Assembly: GCA_012516575.1 (NCBI GenBank)
Contig: JAAYWS010000065.1
Location: 1-50,280, forward strand
DNA from: Actinomycetaceae bacterium
GTDB taxonomy: Bacteria > Actinomycetota > Actinomycetes > Actinomycetales > Actinomycetaceae
Reading direction: 5' to 3'
DNA length: 50,280 bases
Every line of letters starts with the position of its first letter. Positions within the stretch are counted from its first letter, which is position 1. The notes beneath the pieces are model-generated. The model did not search any database. It was not told the origin of the DNA and was given only the letters and a program-made list of their open reading frames with translations. This document shows, in pieces, positions 47,502-50,280 of this stretch. The translations under genes and the position numbers were made by a program.

Positions 47502-48257
47502 ATGAATACCACTATGATCCGGATGGACACTATTCGCTACCTGCGAAGCCCTGAAACACTAGTTTTCACCATCGCTATGCCCGCGTTGCTCTACATTGTT
47601 TTTGGAGCTACCGCCCAATATGGGGATTATCCGATCGGACACGGCAATATAAACATGATGATCCTCGTCAATATGGCCCTGTACGGTGCCGCTACGGCAG
47701 CTGTCGGTTTCACTGGAACAGGCACAATTGATCGTCTGCGCGGCTGGGGACGCCAACTTGCCATCACGCCCTTGCCAGATAGCGCCGCAATAACCAACCG
47801 GGTAATTAGTGCGCTCCTTATTACCCTCCTGCCACTGACGGTACTGTTTTTCCTTGGGCAAGCAATGGGCGCAGATGCACCGCTTACCCGCACGGTGCTC
47901 GCCTTTGTCGCGATCATCCCGCTCTCCATTACCTTCGCGCTCTATGGCTTTGCCTTCGCCTATCTGTTGCGATCTGAAGTAGCGGTGACGATTTCCGTCG
48001 GGTTTCTTGTTCTGCTGGGTTTCCTCGGTAATGTTTTCACCCCGCTTTCGGGTTGGCTAATCACGATTGCGAAATTTACTCCCATGTACGGACCGGGTGT
48101 TATTGCTCGTTATCCCATTACCGGCGGAGTGCGAACTGACGAAGCTGGGGTTCTGCACACCGAATCCTTGCTGTGGGCATGTGTGAGCACCGGAGTGTGG
48201 ATACTTATCTTCGGCGCGATCACTATGTATGCCGTCCGCCGGGCCCGGTCGCGCTAG
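47502..48257 (+). CDS. ABC-2 type exporter permease
   Basis: This is a membrane subunit pairing with the preceding ATPase. The 251-residue product has about six transmembrane helices. The N-terminal segment MIRMDTIRYLRSPETLVFTI, with a helix right after it, is typical of ABC-2 permeases, as is the conserved GNVFTPLSGWLITIAKFTPMYGPG stretch. Substrate could be a drug, peptide or lipid. Genes downstream (kinase and regulator) suggest that export responds to envelope stress or to the exported compound. Confidence 0.9.
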   Translation: MNTTMIRMDTIRYLRSPETLVFTIAMPALLYIVFGATAQYGDYPIGHGNINMMILVNMALYGAATAAVGFTGTGTIDRLRGWGRQLAITPLPDSAAITNRVISALLITLLPLTVLFFLGQAMGADAPLTRTVLAFVAIIPLSITFALYGFAFAYLLRSEVAVTISVGFLVLLGFLGNVFTPLSGWLITIAKFTPMYGPGVIARYPITGGVRTDEAGVLHTESLLWACVSTGVWILIFGAITMYAVRRARSR

Positions 48258-48308
48258 TTGCCGTTGCTCATTACACTGTAAACCGACCCGTCACTCAAAG
48301 GAGCAGAC

Positions 48309-49388
48309 ATGGCTGCACCTAAACGCAACTCGTTTATCGGCGCGTTTATGTCGCTTATCTGGCTAGTTTTTCTTTACTTCCCGATTCGCGGAATATTCGC
48401 CAGTGAGAACGGAATGTTGTTTCGGATAATCGGCATGCTGGTAATCATCATTTTTGCCGCAATCTACCTGCATGCTATGTCCTTTGTTTTTGGTGTATTG
48501 CGCCAACCGCTCACCGGTTGGCGGCGCTACGGCCATGCGATTGCACTTGCGGTACTCGCCGCTGTTTTGCACCTGATGGTAGGCGATCACGCGTTAGGCA
48601 CAGGAATATTTGTTATCCCAGTTTTAGTTTTGACGTTACCCGCGCGCCAAGCTTTTCCAGCAGGTTTGGCGGCAACAATTGTTTCCGGGATTGCCGGGTG
48701 TGCTTTTGGGTGCAATGGGCTAACGTTAAATATTTTCTTCACTGGTTTCGGGATTCTATTTATGACGATGGGCATCCGATCTTTTAAAGAAACCGCTGAA
48801 CGCGAACGGAAACTAACAACCCGCATGGCGATTGCCGACGAACGCGACCGCGTCGCCCGCGACGTTCATGACGTACTGGGGCATTCCCTGACGGTTATTT
48901 CAATGAAGGCTGATCTAGCAGCCAAACTCGTCGACCATGACCCGGTTGCAGCAAAGCAACAAAATGCGGAGATTGGCCAGCTTGCCCGCAGTGCGATTAA
49001 CGAAATCCGGTTAACGGTATCGGGGTTGCGCGTGCGCATGCTTGATGAGGAGCTGCGCGATACCGTGGCGGCCATGCAAGATGCTGGGCTTGACGTAGTG
49101 GTCACGGGTTCTGCCAGCGAGGTTGAGCCGGGTTATCGGTTAGTTTTTTCTTGGGTATTACGTGAGGCAGCGACAAATGTTATTCGTCATGCGGGGGCAC
49201 AGCAGGTCCATATTACTTTGGGCCAGTCTTCTATCAGCATTGACGACGACGGACACGGTTTCGCGCCCACACGGGCCGGGAATGGACTAAAGGGTTTACG
49301 GGAACGGGTTGAGGACGCCGGTGGGCGTCTTAATATCGAATCAGATACGGACGGCACCCGTATTAGCGTGCACATGGAGGGAACATGA
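48309..49388 (+). CDS. Sensor histidine kinase, DesK/LiaS-like (HisKA_3)
   Basis: This 359-residue membrane kinase has about five hydrophobic segments between residues 10 and 163 and no large extracellular domain, which suggests sensing within the membrane. The dimerisation/phosphoacceptor helix carries DERDRVARDVHDVLGHSL, with His187 as the likely phosphorylated residue. The HATPase part has REAATNVIRHAGA, DDDGHGF and NGLKGLRERVEDAGG. ATG 48309 is preceded by AAGGAG. Its end overlaps the next gene by four bases (ATGA). Confidence 0.93.
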   Translation: MAAPKRNSFIGAFMSLIWLVFLYFPIRGIFASENGMLFRIIGMLVIIIFAAIYLHAMSFVFGVLRQPLTGWRRYGHAIALAVLAAVLHLMVGDHALGTGIFVIPVLVLTLPARQAFPAGLAATIVSGIAGCAFGCNGLTLNIFFTGFGILFMTMGIRSFKETAERERKLTTRMAIADERDRVARDVHDVLGHSLTVISMKADLAAKLVDHDPVAAKQQNAEIGQLARSAINEIRLTVSGLRVRMLDEELRDTVAAMQDAGLDVVVTGSASEVEPGYRLVFSWVLREAATNVIRHAGAQQVHITLGQSSISIDDDGHGFAPTRAGNGLKGLRERVEDAGGRLNIESDTDGTRISVHMEGT

Positions 49389-49990
49389 TCCGGGTTTTAC
49401 TGGCTGATGATCAGGCGATGGTACGCGGTGCCTTGGCCGCGCTTCTCAACTTAGAAAAAGATATGGACGTAGTTGCTCAAGTGGGTCGCGGCGATGAGGT
49501 GCTACGAGCCGTCGAAAAATACCAGCCAGATATTGCTGTCGTCGATATTGAAATGCCCGGATTAGATGGTATTGAAGCAACGGCACAAATTACCCAAGGC
49601 GGGTTTCCTACTCGGGTTTTGATTGTGACAACCTTCGGCCGGCCTGGTTATCTTAAACGCGCTTTAGATGCTGGTGCCAGTGGGTTTATCGTCAAAGAAA
49701 CCCCTGCGGACGAGTTAGCTAAAGCTGTTCGTACTGTTCATGCAGGAGGGCGGGTGGTTGATCCAGCGCTGGCTACTACCGCACTTTTTGAGGGGAATAA
49801 TCCGCTGACCGACCGCGAACGCGAATTGCTTCGTATCGCGTTGGAAGGTGTGACGGTGGCGGATATTGCTGCCGAAGTGTTTTTAAGTGAAGGAACTGTG
49901 CGAAATCTTCTTTCTTCGGCTATTGCTAAAACGGGTGCGCGAACCCGCAACGAGGCTGCCCGTATTGCGCAGGAAAACGGCTGGTTGTAG
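49385..49990 (+). CDS. LuxR-family response regulator
   Basis: This is the transcription factor partner of the preceding kinase. The 201-residue product has a receiver domain with DDQ near the N-terminus, phospho-acceptor Asp54 in VVDIEMPG, the switch Thr in VTTFG, and Lys in FIVKE. The C-terminal helix-turn-helix is in LTDRERELLRIALEGVTVADIAAEVFLSEGTVRN. It probably controls the upstream ABC genes, perhaps through the palindrome at 46493-46510, as in the DesR/LiaR type of circuit. Confidence 0.94.
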   Translation: MIRVLLADDQAMVRGALAALLNLEKDMDVVAQVGRGDEVLRAVEKYQPDIAVVDIEMPGLDGIEATAQITQGGFPTRVLIVTTFGRPGYLKRALDAGASGFIVKETPADELAKAVRTVHAGGRVVDPALATTALFEGNNPLTDRERELLRIALEGVTVADIAAEVFLSEGTVRNLLSSAIAKTGARTRNEAARIAQENGWL

Positions 49991-50022
49991 TTCGCGCTTG
50001 CGAGTCGTGTACGGCGAGGTTT

Positions 50023-50099
50023 GTGCATAAGTGTCAACTTTTACCTACCTCCAGCGCTATATACGACTTGGAGGGTACGAAAAGTTGATACTTATGCAC
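50023..50099. repeat. Imperfect long inverted repeat
   Basis: GTGCATAAGTGTCAACTTTT (50023-50042) is the reverse complement of 50080-50099 except for one base. Inner arms CCTCCA (50048-50053) and TGGAGG (50069-50074) also pair. The right arm is the start of dispersed repeat A, so the element may be a compound repeat. It lies just past the end of the two-component operon. Confidence 0.82.
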
Positions 50100-50176
50100 A
50101 CAATCCTTCTTATACTTCAAAAAAACTCGAGGACAAGAACCGACATAAGGGACTTTACGGGCGGAAAAGTGGGTGC
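50080..50176 (+). repeat. Dispersed repeat A, right copy
   Basis: This aligns with 1-96 in the same orientation, with the best conserved blocks at both ends (AAAAGTTGATACTTATGCAC and GACTTTACGGGCGGAAAAG). Divergence is concentrated in the middle (50120-50138). Confidence 0.8.
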
Positions 50177-50241
50177 GAACCACAAATGCGAACCACAAAA
50201 TAGTAATGGGGACTGACCTCAAAATAGCAAGCGATACAAAA

Positions 50242-50280
50242 TGGCGGATTTTCAACGATGTCTATCGTGAAAATCCGCCA
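50242..50280. other. Hairpin at the right edge
   Basis: TGGCGGATTTTCA-ACGAT pairs with ATCG-TGAAAATCCGCCA around a four-base loop, with one bulged base. The 3' flank is outside the window, so I cannot tell a terminator from a repeat. Confidence 0.65.

Larger units (their letters stand above)
49991..50280. other. Intergenic region at the right edge
   Basis: I see no supported gene here. It holds an imperfect long inverted repeat (50023-50099), the right copy of dispersed repeat A (50080-50176), a 13-base direct repeat TGCGAACCACAAA (about 50174-50199) and a hairpin at the edge (50242-50280). Short frames on both strands are best explained by the repeats. Confidence 0.6.

Noticed and set aside
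50034-50255. 73-codon minus-strand frame at the right edge
   Set aside because: It covers the inverted repeat and repeat A, and its similarity to the left-edge frame comes from the repeat.

Overview
The window looks like a chromosomal segment from an actinobacterium of moderate GC content (about 55% by hand count of one typical coding line, 43561-43620). The gene order ftsK-rnj-dapA-dapB-M16 peptidase-pnp-rpsO-ribF-truB-rbfA-infB-ylxR-nusA-rimP-proS-GNAT-ispG-rseP-dxr-rlmN-cdsA-frr-pyrH is the classic actinobacterial housekeeping backbone. The moderate GC, the compact genome style and the giant BadF/BadG-type activase suggest an Actinomycetaceae member (Arcanobacterium/Trueperella-like). That genus guess is inference and was not checked against any database.

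Layout. 1-415 is intergenic and repeat-rich. 416-20097 is almost entirely minus strand: a DNA translocase, RNase J, two lysine/DAP biosynthesis genes (with one plus-strand acetyltransferase between them), a zinc peptidase, and then the RNA/translation block (pnp, rpsO, ribF, a Gly/His/Cys-rich small protein, truB, rbfA, infB, ylxR, nusA, rimP). 20187-27808 interrupts the backbone between rimP and proS: a membrane-anchored protein of unknown function, an AbiEi/DUF559-like protein, a 1524-residue acyl-CoA dehydratase activase-like protein, and a divergent TetR regulator with a perfect palindrome between the last two. 27908-38541 is again minus-strand backbone: proS, a GNAT protein, the two MEP isoprenoid genes ispG and dxr around an S2P protease, a DivIVA-like protein, rlmN, cdsA, frr and pyrH.

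38689-50280 is accessory: a 14-TM drug exporter, an AT-rich gene for a membrane protein with a TIR-like/Rossmann-like domain and TPR-like helices, a stand-alone etfAB pair, a 52-residue two-helix membrane protein with its own strong RBS and terminator, a second MFS transporter, and a divergently transcribed ABC exporter plus two-component system. Repeats related to those at the left edge recur at the right edge.

The most interesting items are the TM/TIR-like/TPR protein (40338-42707), the Gly-His-Cys protein inserted between truB and ribF (13150-13551), the TetR-palindrome-giant activase unit (22449-27808) with a minisatellite-encoded acidic tail, the small membrane protein (44784-44942), and two families of short dispersed repeats. 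I saw no tRNA, rRNA, CRISPR array or transposase gene. All domain calls come from reading motifs by eye.
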